DNA of 64,000 nt from Massilia sp. BJB1822 (GCF_013369485.1 NZ_JABWEB010000013.1:87421-151420), one strand, 5' to 3'. Shown: positions 1-11,568, counted from the first letter of the stretch. The notes: generated from the letters alone by a model not told the origin. A program made the numbers and translations.

Positions 1-2699
<2,699 letters not shown>

Positions 2700-3863
2700 T
2701 TATTTCTTCTCCGCGGCTTCCATCATCGAGATGAAGCGGTCAAACAGGTAGGCGACGTCGGTCGGGCCAGGCGAGGCTTCCGGGTGGCCCTGGAAGCAGA
2801 ACGCCGGCGTGTCGGTGCGGGCAAAGCCCTGCAGCGAACCGTCGAACAGCGAGTTGTGCGTCACGCGGCAGTTGGCCGGCAGGGTCGCGGCGTCCACGGC
2901 GAAACCGTGGTTCTGCGAGGTGATCAGCACCTGCTTGCTGTCCAGATCCTGCACCGGGTGGTTGGCGCCGTGGTGGCCGAATTTCATCTTCAGGGTTTTC
3001 GCGCCCGAAGCCAGGGCCATGATCTGGTGGCCGAGGCAGATGCCGAAGACCGGAATGCCTTTCGCCATCAGGTCCTTGGTGGCCTTGATCGCGTAATCGC
3101 ATGGTTCCGGATCGCCGGGACCGTTGGACAGGAAGACGCCGTCCGGATTCAGCGCCAGCGCGTCTTCCGCGCTGGACTGGGCCGGCAGCACCGTCACTTT
3201 GCAGCCGCGCGAAGCGAGCATGCGCAGGATGTTGCGCTTCACGCCGTAGTCGAAAGCGACCACGTGGAAACGCGGATTCTCCACCTTGCCGTAGCCTTCG
3301 CCCAAGGTCCACTCGGTCTCGGTCCACTCGTAGGCGGTCTTGGTCGAGACCACCTTGGCCAGGTCCATGCCGGCCAGGCCAGGGAAGGAACGCGCCAGTT
3401 CCAGCGCCTGCGCCACGGAGGGCTCGTTGCCCTGGGTGCCGGTCAGGATGGCGCCGGCCTGCGCGCCTTTTTCGCGCAGCAGGCGCGTCAGCTTGCGCGT
3501 GTCGATGCCGGCGATGGCGACGATGTTCTCGGCCTTCAGGTAATCGGACAGGGATTGGGTGGAACGGAAGTTCGACGCCAGCAGCGGCAGGTCACGGATG
3601 ATCAGGCCGGCGGCATGGACTTTGCTCGACTCTACGTCTTCAGGATTGATGCCGTAGTTGCCGATATGCGGATACGTCAGGGTGACGATCTGGCGGCAAT
3701 AGCTGGGATCGGTCAGGATTTCCTGATAACCGGTGATGGAGGTATTAAAGACGACTTCGCCCGTCGTATGACCGGCGGCGCCAATAGAAAAACCTTTGAA
3801 GATAGTTCCGTCAGCGAGGGCCAGGATGGCTGGAACGGCTGGGCCAGAAAAAAATGGCGGCAA
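2700..3863 (-). CDS. carA: Carbamoyl-phosphate synthase small (glutaminase) subunit
   Basis: This subunit hydrolyses glutamine and passes ammonia to CarB. An N-terminal CarA domain is followed by a class I glutamine amidotransferase domain with FLSNGPGDP, the nucleophile loop GICLGHQ (Cys near residue 270) and the His/Glu motif GHPEASPGP. The reading frame has no ATG or GTG at its head. The first TTG (3869) touches the AGGAG ribosome-binding site, whereas a second TTG at 3863 sits six bases after it and is preferred, giving 387 residues. The gene is first in a two-gene operon with carB. Confidence 0.95.
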   Translation of the reverse strand: MPPFFSGPAVPAILALADGTIFKGFSIGAAGHTTGEVVFNTSITGYQEILTDPSYCRQIVTLTYPHIGNYGINPEDVESSKVHAAGLIIRDLPLLASNFRSTQSLSDYLKAENIVAIAGIDTRKLTRLLREKGAQAGAILTGTQGNEPSVAQALELARSFPGLAGMDLAKVVSTKTAYEWTETEWTLGEGYGKVENPRFHVVAFDYGVKRNILRMLASRGCKVTVLPAQSSAEDALALNPDGVFLSNGPGDPEPCDYAIKATKDLMAKGIPVFGICLGHQIMALASGAKTLKMKFGHHGANHPVQDLDSKQVLITSQNHGFAVDAATLPANCRVTHNSLFDGSLQGFARTDTPAFCFQGHPEASPGPTDVAYLFDRFISMMEAAEKK

Positions 3864-4005
3864 GGGCAACTCCTGATAAAGTTACCGTAGCGACGCCACG
3901 TCAGACGACCGGCAAGGAACCGGGCTTGAGGGCCGGCTTGCAAGTCAGTTGAATATGGAGGATGTGGTAGGCGCTACGGTCTATGGTGATTGGCTAAACC
4001 TTTGA

Positions 4006-4034
4006 ATTATAACCCAATCTCACCCTTTCGGCAA
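4006..4034 (-). promoter_or_regulatory. Predicted sigma70 promoter of carAB
   Basis: On the minus strand TTGCCG (4034-4029) lies 17 bases before a perfect TATAAT (4011-4006). Transcription would start near 3999, leaving an untranslated leader of roughly 135 bases before carA. I did not recognise a PyrR or ArgR site in that leader. Confidence 0.6.
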
Positions 4035-4072
4035 TGCCGTGCGCGCCTGCCCGGCGGCGTTTTTTACGCCGG

Positions 4073-4819
4073 CTACTGCGCCTTGCGCTGGCGGCGGCGC
4101 GCCAGGAAACCGGTCAAGGCCAGGCCGCCGAGCAGCATGGCGTAAGTTTCAGGCTCCGGCACGGGCGCCGTATTTATCGTCAACACCAGATCTTTATACG
4201 CCATGCTGGCATAAGCATAGCGCCCTTCGCCGCAACCACCCTGTCCCCCACAGTATATTTCGCCCCAGGGCACTTCCCTCACATAGGCGCTAGCCATCAC
4301 ATTCAAATAGAAGGAGTCAGGAACCGGCCGCCCCGTTGCCACAAGCGAGAAGGCCTGGCTGCCATTGAGATATGCGGCCTGCAGTTCGGCTCCCATATAG
4401 TCCGTCGTCGGCTGAAAGGTGGAGGCCTGCACATATGCGCTGGCCCGGTTAAGCCCGCCACCATTGCCTGCGGTCGCCACGTGATTTCCCCGTCGCACTT
4501 CACCGACCAGCATTCCTGTCAATGCAAAACCGGTGACCCGATAGCCAGGTTTGGTCTGTATATGAAACCGCAAGTCGGCGGCATCGTATTGTGTAAGATG
4601 CCCGTCGGTAGTGAAATTCAGCGCACTCAGCGGCAGAGAAAAGCTCGCGGCCCGCTCCGTTTCCCCAATCAGCTGGGCGCCCCATTCATGCGATTGCCAT
4701 ATTGCGTCGACCGCAAAAGCCCGGGTATCGAAAGTCTTCGCCACGGGTATTGCTGCCGCAGTTGCCGAAATACCGGCCAGCGCCAGCGCCATGGACATAG
4801 CCATCAATTTCATCTTCAT
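4073..4819 (-). CDS. PEP-CTERM sorting domain protein, unknown role
   Basis: A secreted protein of 248 residues. It has an N-terminal signal peptide (MKMKLMAMSMALALAG, Ala-rich cleavage region) and a C-terminal PEP-CTERM tail: VPEPETYAMLLGG, a hydrophobic stretch, then RRRQRK. Proteins with this tail are processed by exosortase/EpsH systems and are linked to exopolysaccharide or biofilm matrix. The middle has no domain I recognise. The open frame extends to 4921, but ATG at 4819 is chosen because GGGAGAA precedes it and the signal peptide then begins correctly. No exosortase gene is in the window. Confidence 0.85.
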   Translation of the reverse strand: MKMKLMAMSMALALAGISATAAAIPVAKTFDTRAFAVDAIWQSHEWGAQLIGETERAASFSLPLSALNFTTDGHLTQYDAADLRFHIQTKPGYRVTGFALTGMLVGEVRRGNHVATAGNGGGLNRASAYVQASTFQPTTDYMGAELQAAYLNGSQAFSLVATGRPVPDSFYLNVMASAYVREVPWGEIYCGGQGGCGEGRYAYASMAYKDLVLTINTAPVPEPETYAMLLGGLALTGFLARRRQRKAQ

Positions 4820-4976
4820 TTCTCCCGCTGCCGCACCCTCAGTTAAGTTGGCAACATCTGATGCGAAATAGCAATTAGTTAAAATTGCATGAAGAGTAAT
4901 TGATTGGCTGCAAAAAGACAAACTTCATTTCTTATCAAATGAAGCCCCCCCCCCTGCTCCTGCGCCGGGCGGCAGA

Positions 4977-5381
4977 TTAAACCAGGGCGGCGATGCCCGC
5001 CTTGGCAATCTGCGCATCTTCCGAGGATTTAACGCCGGAAACGCCGACCGCGCCGATGGTGTGGCCGTCGACCACGATGTTCACGCCGCCTTCGAGCAAG
5101 CCTTCGACTTCGGGCGCGCTCAGGAAGGACACGCGGCCGTTATTGATCAACTCTTCGTAGATGCGCGATTCGCGGCGGCCCAGCGCCGAGGTGCGCGCCT
5201 TGGCCGGCGCGATATGGGAAGAGATCGGCGCCGCGCCGTCCAGGCGCTGCAGCCACAGCATATGGCCGCCATCGTCGCAGATGGCGATGGTCACGGGCCA
5301 GTTATTCGCCTTGGCTTCCGCTTCGGCCGCGGCTGCGATTTTCTTTACGTCGTCGAGGGTCAGAAAGGGCTTGCTTTGCAT
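4977..5381 (-). CDS. GlcG/HbpS (DUF336) family heme-binding-like protein
   Basis: A 134-residue single-domain protein of the GlcG/HbpS/DUF336 family, seen in VTIAICDDGGHMLWLQRLDG and the glycine-rich C-terminal half (GGVNIVVDGHTIGAVGVSG). Family members include extracellular heme-binding HbpS and proteins in glycolate or propanediol loci. There is no signal peptide, so it is probably cytoplasmic. It lies 25 bases downstream of the patatin gene on the same strand and may be co-transcribed with it. A run of ten C residues (4945-4954) sits just beyond its stop codon. The substrate is unknown. Confidence 0.8.
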   Translation of the reverse strand: MQSKPFLTLDDVKKIAAAAEAEAKANNWPVTIAICDDGGHMLWLQRLDGAAPISSHIAPAKARTSALGRRESRIYEELINNGRVSFLSAPEVEGLLEGGVNIVVDGHTIGAVGVSGVKSSEDAQIAKAGIAALV

Positions 5382-5406
5382 TTGCTGGTTTCCTTATCGG
5401 TGGTTG

Positions 5407-6396
5407 TCAGTGGGCGGCCGGGGTTTCGCGCATGGCTTTCAGCTTTTGCTTGAGCTGGGCCATGGCCGCCATGGTGGCGCGCTCGCCGGCCTGGATGGCC
5501 TGGGCGCGGTTGTTGAAGTCATTACTGGCCATGCGGCCCAGCGGCGGCTGGATCACCACATCGGCCTCCTTCAGCTCGAACTGGTTGATGCGCTGGCCCA
5601 TGATGCTGAAGGTCTGCATCAGCACTTCCAGCGAAGAGATCGCCGCCTGGGCGTCGGTCTGGGTCGAGATATTGACGGCGATGATGAAGTCCGCCCCCAT
5701 CTCGCGCGCAAAGCGCACCGGCACCGGCGCCACCAGGCCGCCATCGACATAGGTATGGCTGCCGATGGTCACCGGCTGGAACACGCCCGGCACGGCCGAG
5801 CTGGCGCGCACCGCCATGCCGGTATTGCCGCGCTGAAAGAGGATCGGCTGGCCATTTTTCAAGTCGGCCGCCACGGCGCCGAAGGGGATCTTCAGCTTTT
5901 CGATGGGCCGGTGCTGCACGGCTTTATTCACATAGCTTTGCAGCGCCTCGCCTTTCAGCACGCCAGAAGACTTGCCGAACAGCGGCATGGCCCAGTCGGA
6001 AATTTCGGCCTCGTTCATATCGTAGGCCATGCGCTGCAGCTTGCTGGCCGAATTGCCGGCCGCGTACAGGGCGCCGACCACGCTGCCGGCGCTGGTGCCA
6101 ACCACCAGGTCCGGCACGATGCCCTGGGATTCCAGCGCCTTGATCACGCCGATATGGGCGAAGCCGCGCGCGGCGCCGCCGCCCAGGGCCAGGCCGATCT
6201 TGATCTTGCGCTGGGCAGGCGGCGTCACCGCCACCGGTTGCTGCGGCGGCGCGACGATGGTCGTTTCCGGCACCGCAGGCGCGCCCGGCACCGGGTTCAG
6301 CGGCGGCACATACGGCTGCTTGGGTTGTGGGGACGGCGTGGTGCAGGCGGCCAGCAAAGCGGCCGCCAGTAGGGGAATCAGGCGTTTCAATAGCAT
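5407..6396 (-). CDS. Patatin-like phospholipase, lipoprotein
   Basis: A lipid acyl hydrolase of the patatin/RssA type. From ATG 6396 it encodes 329 residues with a lipoprotein signal (LLAAALLAAC lipobox), a Pro-rich linker, and then the catalytic domain: oxyanion loop GGGAARGFAHIG, nucleophile elbow GTSAG, and the DGG motif in YVDGGLVAPVP that supplies the Asp of the Ser-Asp dyad. It is predicted to sit at the periplasmic membrane face. The open frame extends to 6453, but only the ATG at 6396 puts the lipobox at a normal distance from the start. No strong ribosome-binding site precedes either start. Confidence 0.88.
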   Translation of the reverse strand: MLLKRLIPLLAAALLAACTTPSPQPKQPYVPPLNPVPGAPAVPETTIVAPPQQPVAVTPPAQRKIKIGLALGGGAARGFAHIGVIKALESQGIVPDLVVGTSAGSVVGALYAAGNSASKLQRMAYDMNEAEISDWAMPLFGKSSGVLKGEALQSYVNKAVQHRPIEKLKIPFGAVAADLKNGQPILFQRGNTGMAVRASSAVPGVFQPVTIGSHTYVDGGLVAPVPVRFAREMGADFIIAVNISTQTDAQAAISSLEVLMQTFSIMGQRINQFELKEADVVIQPPLGRMASNDFNNRAQAIQAGERATMAAMAQLKQKLKAMRETPAAH

Positions 6397-6519
6397 TGGG
6401 ATAAACAGATCTGCTCGTTTTCGGCGGACAGATTGTATCGCAAGAAGCCTCACCTACCTTGAAATCGGGCTTAAACCCCTTCGGTGCCACACCCATTAAG
6501 GAAGCGACGCTCAAGCAAG

Positions 6520-6780
6520 CTAGTCGCCCTCGAGGTTGAGAACCCGCTCCATTTCGTCTTTCACCTTGGAACCCCTAAGTAGCCGCAACAAGACGATGAC
6601 AAAAATACTCAAAGCTACCAGAGCAGCCAGATACGCTTCGGGTACTGTGACGCGAATGCTTGCCAGGAACGGGGTGAATGGCCTCATTGCGGACAGCGTA
6701 AATACGTAGCAGGCGAAGCTGATCGCCGATGCTACGGAGACTCCCACTATGAATCGTTGGATCACCAAAATTTCCTTCAT
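6520..6780 (-). CDS. Small two-helix membrane protein, unknown
   Basis: An 86-residue ORF with two predicted transmembrane helices: roughly residues 8-32 (IVGVSVASAISFACYVFTLS) and 48-68 (AYLAALVALSIFVIVLLRLL). A charged cytoplasmic-type tail, GSKVKDEMERVLNLEGD, follows. I do not recognise a family. No strong ribosome-binding site is visible. It lies in a stretch with much lower GC than its neighbours and is divergent from the small gene at 6880, which suggests recent acquisition or relaxed selection. Confidence 0.5.
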   Translation of the reverse strand: MKEILVIQRFIVGVSVASAISFACYVFTLSAMRPFTPFLASIRVTVPEAYLAALVALSIFVIVLLRLLRGSKVKDEMERVLNLEGD

Positions 6781-6879
6781 TCAAGCTGCTGCCGGCTGGA
6801 CTCAACCAGTTGCTTAACTGTAGTAGTTCAGATCTGATCGTACAATAAAACCTTGCCAAATTTGGGATGTATAGAAAAT

Positions 6880-7110
6880 ATGGAAAGAAATATCGCCGAA
6901 TCACTTATGCAGAATGCGCAGGAATTAAACAGCACGCTGAATAAGATCTGCCAAACCATCGAAAAAATCGAAGGCGAGGAACTCAAACGGGAAATGCGTT
7001 CTGGCGTGGCAATGGTTATGAGTGAAGCGTATTTCAGGCTCATGCACCCAATCATCGCCGCCCATCCTGATCTGGACCCCGATATTGATCAGTCCTCGGG
7101 TAAAGACTAA
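6880..7110 (+). CDS. Small hypothetical protein
   Basis: A 76-residue ORF from ATG 6880. The frame can be extended to a TTG at 6853, but that has no better signal. The N-terminal two thirds are helical and heptad-like (AQELNSTLNKICQTIEKIEG), so a short coiled coil is plausible; the tail is acidic. No membrane segment or known domain is seen. It sits in the same AT-rich patch as the divergent gene at 6520 (about 38% GC over 6841-6960 by my count). Function is unknown. Confidence 0.45.
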   Translation: MERNIAESLMQNAQELNSTLNKICQTIEKIEGEELKREMRSGVAMVMSEAYFRLMHPIIAAHPDLDPDIDQSSGKD

Positions 7111-7123
7111 GCTGGCAGGCAAA

Positions 7124-7151
7124 CGCCGCCGCCCGGATCCGGGCGGCGGCG
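7124..7151. terminator. Perfect 28-base palindrome between convergent genes
   Basis: A perfect palindrome whose half is CGCCGCCGCCCGGA, centred between 7137 and 7138. It lies between the stop of the small gene ending at 7110 and the stop of phoR. It would form a very stable hairpin on either strand, but no T-run follows, so it is at best a Rho-assisted or blocking terminator. Confidence 0.5.
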
Positions 7152-7157
7152 GAGGGC

Positions 7158-8471
7158 TTAGCCGGCCAGCAGTTCAGGCTGGGGCGCGGCGGCCGTGGAC
7201 TTGGGCAGGGTGACGATGAAGGAGCTGCCCTTCCCTGCCTCGGACTTGATGGTCAGGCTGCCGCTGTGGCGCAGCAGCACGTGCTTGACGATGGCCAGGC
7301 CCAGGCCCGTGCCCTGGGTTTCGCGCGAGCGGCTCTTGTCGACGCGGTAAAAACGCTCGGTCAGGCGCGAGATGTGCTCGGGGCTGATGCCGATGCCGGT
7401 ATCTTCCACCACGAACTGCACGCCCTTGGCCGTGTCGCGCCAGTGTAGATGGATGCGGCCGCCAGCCGGCGTGTAGCGCACCGCGTTCGAGGCCAGATTG
7501 CCGAAGGCGCTGTGCAGCTCTTCGGCGCTGCCCATCACGTCGCCCGCTTCCACCGTCATATCGATTTCGTGCTTGCCGGCCGACAGGCCGCGCGCTTCGC
7601 GCAGCACCTGCTCCATCAGTTTGCCGATGTCCACATGTTCGGGACGCAGCGGATGGTCGACCGATTCCAGGCGCGACAAGGTCAGCATGTCCTCGATCAG
7701 GTGCTGCATGCGGTGGCCCTGCTCCGTCATCAGCTTCAGATGGGCGGCGCGGGTGGCGGCATCCAGATCCTCCGAGGCGGCGATTTCGAGGAAGCCGACA
7801 ATCACCGTCAGCGGCGTGCGCAGCTCGTGCGAAGCGTTGGCGATGAAGTCGCGCCGCATCATTTCCGCGCGCTGGGTCTCGGTGATATCGTGCGTCACCA
7901 GAATCTGGCGCCGGTTCTCGAACGGGATGATGTGCACGATCAGCTTGCGCTCGCGGAAGCTCAAGGTCAGCGGCTGGTCGTAGCGGCCCAGGATCAGATA
8001 ATCCATGAAGTCCGGGCTGCGCACCAGATTGGTCACGCGCATGCCCTTGTCGCGGTCATGGCGCAGGCCCAGATGCTCTTCGGCGGCCGGATTGCACCAC
8101 TCCAGGAACAGCACGTCGTCCATGATCACCACACCGTCCGGCAGCAGATGCATGGCCTGGCGGAAGCGCGCCAGCCATTCGGTCAGCTCGGCCTCGTTCT
8201 TTTCATCGTCGCGGCGCAGGCGGTAGAGGCGGGAAAAGATGCTGGTCCACGCGCCCCAGCCATCGGGCAGCTTGCCGCTTTTCGGATCGTCCAGCCAGTC
8301 GCTCAGCTGGTACAGATAATTCAGCTGCACGAAGACCATCACCAGCAGCGCGACAAAGGCGGCCACCAGGGCCGGCATGGCGCCGAACAGCCACCACAGC
8401 ACGCCCACCCCGGCCAGGATCAGGCCCATGCGCAGAGCCGCCGGGACCCAGAACAGCAGTTTCGGATTCAT
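7158..8471 (-). CDS. phoR: Phosphate regulon sensor histidine kinase
   Basis: The membrane kinase that phosphorylates PhoB under phosphate limitation. Its 437 residues show two N-terminal transmembrane helices (about 12-50), a PAS-type domain (about 100-200), the HisKA box ASHELRTPL with the phospho-accepting His near residue 215, and an ATPase domain with N, G1 (DTGIGI) and G2 (GTGLGLAI) boxes. Its ATG overlaps the phoB stop by four bases (ATGA). It is the last gene of the pst-pho operon. Confidence 0.95.
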   Translation of the reverse strand: MNPKLLFWVPAALRMGLILAGVGVLWWLFGAMPALVAAFVALLVMVFVQLNYLYQLSDWLDDPKSGKLPDGWGAWTSIFSRLYRLRRDDEKNEAELTEWLARFRQAMHLLPDGVVIMDDVLFLEWCNPAAEEHLGLRHDRDKGMRVTNLVRSPDFMDYLILGRYDQPLTLSFRERKLIVHIIPFENRRQILVTHDITETQRAEMMRRDFIANASHELRTPLTVIVGFLEIAASEDLDAATRAAHLKLMTEQGHRMQHLIEDMLTLSRLESVDHPLRPEHVDIGKLMEQVLREARGLSAGKHEIDMTVEAGDVMGSAEELHSAFGNLASNAVRYTPAGGRIHLHWRDTAKGVQFVVEDTGIGISPEHISRLTERFYRVDKSRSRETQGTGLGLAIVKHVLLRHSGSLTIKSEAGKGSSFIVTLPKSTAAAPQPELLAG

Positions 8472-9160
8472 GATTTTTCAGACAGCATATAACCGACGCT
8501 GCGCACCGTCTTGATCAGATGTTCCGCTTCCTTGAGTGCCTTGCGCAGGCGCAGCACATGCACATCCACCGTGCGCTCCTCGATCACCACATGGTCGCCC
8601 CAGACCTTGTCCAGCAGCTGGCTGCGCGAGAACACGCGTTCGGGATGGGCCAGGAAGAACTTGAGCAGCTTGTACTCGGCGTGGCCGATGTCGATCTTGT
8701 TCTCGCCCATGGACACGGTGCAGCTGACCGGGTCGAGCGTGATGGGACCGGCGCGCATGGTCGAATCGGCATGCTCGGGACTCTTGCGGCGCAACAGCGC
8801 CTTGGAGCGCGCCAGCAGCTCGCGCGGCGAAAAGGGTTTGGTGATGTAGTCGTCGGCGCCGCCGTTCAAGCCCGCCAGCTTGTCTTCTTCCATGCTCTTG
8901 GCGGTCAGCATGATGACGGGAATGTCGTTGAACTGGCGGTCGCCGCGGATGCGGGCCAGCAGGCGCAGGCCGCTCTGGTCGGGCAGCATCCAGTCCAGCA
9001 GGATCAGCTGGGGCGTGCGCTTCTGGATGAAGTCCCACGCCTCCTGGGTGCTTTGCACGGCCGCGCAGTTCCAGCCCGAATCGCGCAGGGAAAATGTTAC
9101 CAGTTCAACAATCGCCGGTTCGTCTTCTACAATCAGTACAGTCGTCTTGTCGGATGCCAT
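8468..9160 (-). CDS. phoB: Phosphate regulon response regulator
   Basis: An OmpR-family DNA-binding regulator of 230 residues. The receiver domain has an acidic pocket (VEDEP), the phospho-acceptor Asp56 in LLDWMLPD, and the conserved Lys in ITKPFSPREL. The C-terminal winged helix ends in VDVHVLRLRKAL. Phosphorylated PhoB binds Pho boxes, and a near-consensus box lies upstream of pstS in this window, so the operon is probably autoregulated. It is six bases from phoU and overlaps phoR by four bases. Confidence 0.96.
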   Translation of the reverse strand: MASDKTTVLIVEDEPAIVELVTFSLRDSGWNCAAVQSTQEAWDFIQKRTPQLILLDWMLPDQSGLRLLARIRGDRQFNDIPVIMLTAKSMEEDKLAGLNGGADDYITKPFSPRELLARSKALLRRKSPEHADSTMRAGPITLDPVSCTVSMGENKIDIGHAEYKLLKFFLAHPERVFSRSQLLDKVWGDHVVIEERTVDVHVLRLRKALKEAEHLIKTVRSVGYMLSEKS

Positions 9161-9166
9161 AAATCT

Positions 9167-9874
9167 TTATTCTCCGCTGGCCTCTTCGCTGGGCGGCACG
9201 GTACGGGTATGGCGGATATCCCTGCCTTCCACCACGTAAATCACATACTCAGCGATGTTTTTCGCATGGTCGCCGATACGCTCGATGGCTTTCGCCACCC
9301 ACATCGTATCCAGCGCCGCCGAGATTGTACGCGGATCTTCCATCATGAAGGTAATCAGGTTGCGCATGATGGAGCGGAATTCGTGGTCGATGATCGCATC
9401 CTGGGCGATCAGCTGCAGCGCCTGCTTGCCATCGTTGCGGGCAAAAGCGTCCAGCGCATCGTGCAGCATATCGCTGGTGGCGTTGGCGATGGAACGCACC
9501 ATTTCGTAATGGTTGACGGTGACGGCGCCGCGGCTGTGCAGGCTCTTGGCCGTGCGCGCGATCTTGGTCGCTTCGTCGCCGATGCGTTCCAGGTCGGTGA
9601 TCACCTTGATGGTCGCCATCACGGTGCGCAGATCGTTGGCCGTCGGCTGGCGGCGCACGATCAGGTGGCTGCAGGCGTCGTCCAGCTGCACTTCGAGCTG
9701 GTTGACGGAATCGTCTTCGCGCATCACGCGCTCGGCGCGCTCCAGATTGCCGATGCGGAAGCAGGTCATCGCATCGAGGAACTGGGTTTCCACGATGCCG
9801 CCCATCAGCAGCACCTTGGAGCGGATCGCTTCAAGTTCGTTGTCGTACTGTTTGGAAGAATGCTCGCCAATCAT
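9167..9874 (-). CDS. phoU: Phosphate signalling protein PhoU
   Basis: A cytoplasmic regulator that links PstSCAB occupancy to PhoR and keeps the regulon off in high phosphate. Its 235 residues form the expected two repeated three-helix PhoU domains, with family-like metal-site segments such as DLERIGDEATKIA and AIERIGDHAKNIAEYV (E/DxxxD pattern in each repeat). Length is normal. It lies 40 bases after pstB and six before phoB. Confidence 0.96.
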   Translation of the reverse strand: MIGEHSSKQYDNELEAIRSKVLLMGGIVETQFLDAMTCFRIGNLERAERVMREDDSVNQLEVQLDDACSHLIVRRQPTANDLRTVMATIKVITDLERIGDEATKIARTAKSLHSRGAVTVNHYEMVRSIANATSDMLHDALDAFARNDGKQALQLIAQDAIIDHEFRSIMRNLITFMMEDPRTISAALDTMWVAKAIERIGDHAKNIAEYVIYVVEGRDIRHTRTVPPSEEASGE

Positions 9875-9914
9875 GCTGCTCTCCGGATATGTAGTGTAAT
9901 TTTATATTGTGTGA

Positions 9915-10694
9915 TCAGCCGAAACGGCCGGTAATGTAATCCTGGGTTTCCTTGCGCGCAGGATTCATGAAAATCTGGTCGGTTTCGCCGAACTCCACCA
10001 GCTCGCCCAGATACATATAGGCCGTGTAGTCGGAGCAGCGCGCCGCCTGCTGCATATTGTGGGTGACGATGGCGATGGTGTAATCCTGCTTCAGCTCGCT
10101 GATCAGCTCTTCCACTTTCGAGGTCGAGATCGGGTCCAGCGCCGAAGTCGGCTCGTCGAGCAGCAGCACGTCGGGCTTCACCGCCACGCCGCGCGCGATG
10201 CACAGGCGCTGCTGCTGGCCGCCGGACAGGGACAGGCCGCTCTTGCCCAGCTTGTCCTTGACTTCGGTCCACAGCGCGGCCTTGTTCAGCGCCCATTCGA
10301 CGCGCTCGTCCATTTCGCCTTTCGACAGGTCTTCGTACAGGCGCACGCCGAAAGCGATATTGTCGTAGATCGACATCGGGAACGGGGTCGGCTTCTGGAA
10401 CACCATGCCGACCTTGGCGCGCAGCATGTTCACGTCCTGGTCGGCGTCGAGGATGTTGCGGCCGCGGTAGGCGATCGTGCCTTCGGCGCGCTGGCCGGGA
10501 TACAGGTCATACATGCGGTTCAGGGTGCGCAGCAGGGTCGATTTGCCGCAGCCGGACGGGCCGATGAAGGCCGTCACCTGCTTTTCGTGGATGTCCAGGT
10601 TCACATTGTTCAGGCTGCGGGTCTTGCCGTAGTAGAAGTTCAGGCCCGAAATTTCAATAATCTTGCGCTTGTTGCTCATGGTCTCTTGGCTCAT
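9915..10694 (-). CDS. pstB: Phosphate ABC transporter ATP-binding protein
   Basis: The ATPase of the high-affinity phosphate importer, acting on the cytoplasmic face with PstC and PstA. In 259 residues it has Walker A GPSGCGKST, signature LSGGQQQRLCIAR and Walker B VLLLDEPTSALDP, followed by the switch His in VTHNMQQA. A second ATG five codons in (10679) is an alternative start; neither has a strong ribosome-binding site. Confidence 0.96.
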   Translation of the reverse strand: MSQETMSNKRKIIEISGLNFYYGKTRSLNNVNLDIHEKQVTAFIGPSGCGKSTLLRTLNRMYDLYPGQRAEGTIAYRGRNILDADQDVNMLRAKVGMVFQKPTPFPMSIYDNIAFGVRLYEDLSKGEMDERVEWALNKAALWTEVKDKLGKSGLSLSGGQQQRLCIARGVAVKPDVLLLDEPTSALDPISTSKVEELISELKQDYTIAIVTHNMQQAARCSDYTAYMYLGELVEFGETDQIFMNPARKETQDYITGRFG

Positions 10695-10710
10695 GTGAAA
10701 TATTTTCGAT

Positions 10711-11568
10711 TTAGTTCGGTATCTTCTGCGTGAAGACGGTGCGCGACAGCACGTTCAGGGCCAGCACGCTGAACGTCACCAGCAGGGCGCCGCCCCAGGC
10801 CAGGGCGCGCCAGTTGTCATACGGGCTCATGGCGAACTGGTAAATCACCACCGGCAGATTGGCCAGCGGCTTGTTCATGTCGGCGCTGAAGAACTGGTTG
10901 TTCAGGGCGGTGAACAGCAGCGGCGCGGTTTCGCCCGAGACGCGGGCCACGGCCAGCAGCACGCCCGTCACCACGCCGGCCTTGACGGCGCGCAGGCGCA
11001 CCATCATGGCCACTTTCCAGCGCGGCGCGCCGAGGGCGAAAGCCGCTTCCAGCAGGCTGTTGGGCACCAGGCGCAGCATATTGTCAGTGGTGCGCACCAC
11101 CACCGGCACGGCGATCAGCGACAGGGCGATGGAGCCGGCATAGCCGGAGAAGTGCTTCACATTGGCCACATACATGGCGTACACGAACAGGCCGATCACG
11201 ATGGACGGAGCCGACAGCATGATGTCGGTGACGAAGCGGGTCAGCTGGGCCACCTTATTGTCTTCGCCGTACTCGGCCAGGTAGATGCCGGCCAGGATGC
11301 CGATCGGAGTCGACACCAGCGTGGCCAGGCCCACCATCAGCAGACTGCCGACGATGGCATTGGCCAGGCCGCCGCCTTCGCTGCCCGGGGCCGGGGTGGT
11401 TTCCGTGAACAGCGCCAGGTTCAGACCATGGAAGCCATTGATCAGCAGGGTCGCCAGAATCCAGATCAGGGCGATCAGGCCGACCATCATGGCACCCACC
11501 GACAGGGCGATGCCGATGCGGTGCGCGAACAGGCGCTTGCGGTAGACGGGATTGATGGCCTGCTTCAT
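10711..11568 (-). CDS. pstA: Phosphate ABC transporter permease PstA
   Basis: An inner-membrane permease of 285 residues with six predicted helices and the binding-protein-dependent transport fold. The cytoplasmic EAA-like loop is seen in LLEAAFALGAPRWKVAM. It pairs with PstC to form the phosphate channel. Its ATG overlaps the pstC stop by four bases (ATGA), the usual coupling in this operon. Confidence 0.95.
   Translation of the reverse strand: MKQAINPVYRKRLFAHRIGIALSVGAMMVGLIALIWILATLLINGFHGLNLALFTETTPAPGSEGGGLANAIVGSLLMVGLATLVSTPIGILAGIYLAEYGEDNKVAQLTRFVTDIMLSAPSIVIGLFVYAMYVANVKHFSGYAGSIALSLIAVPVVVRTTDNMLRLVPNSLLEAAFALGAPRWKVAMMVRLRAVKAGVVTGVLLAVARVSGETAPLLFTALNNQFFSADMNKPLANLPVVIYQFAMSPYDNWRALAWGGALLVTFSVLALNVLSRTVFTQKIPN

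Noticed and set aside
7124..7151. Palindrome as a recombination (dif- or att-like) site
   Set aside because: It is a simple GC-rich perfect palindrome between convergent stops, without the spacer or arm structure of such sites.
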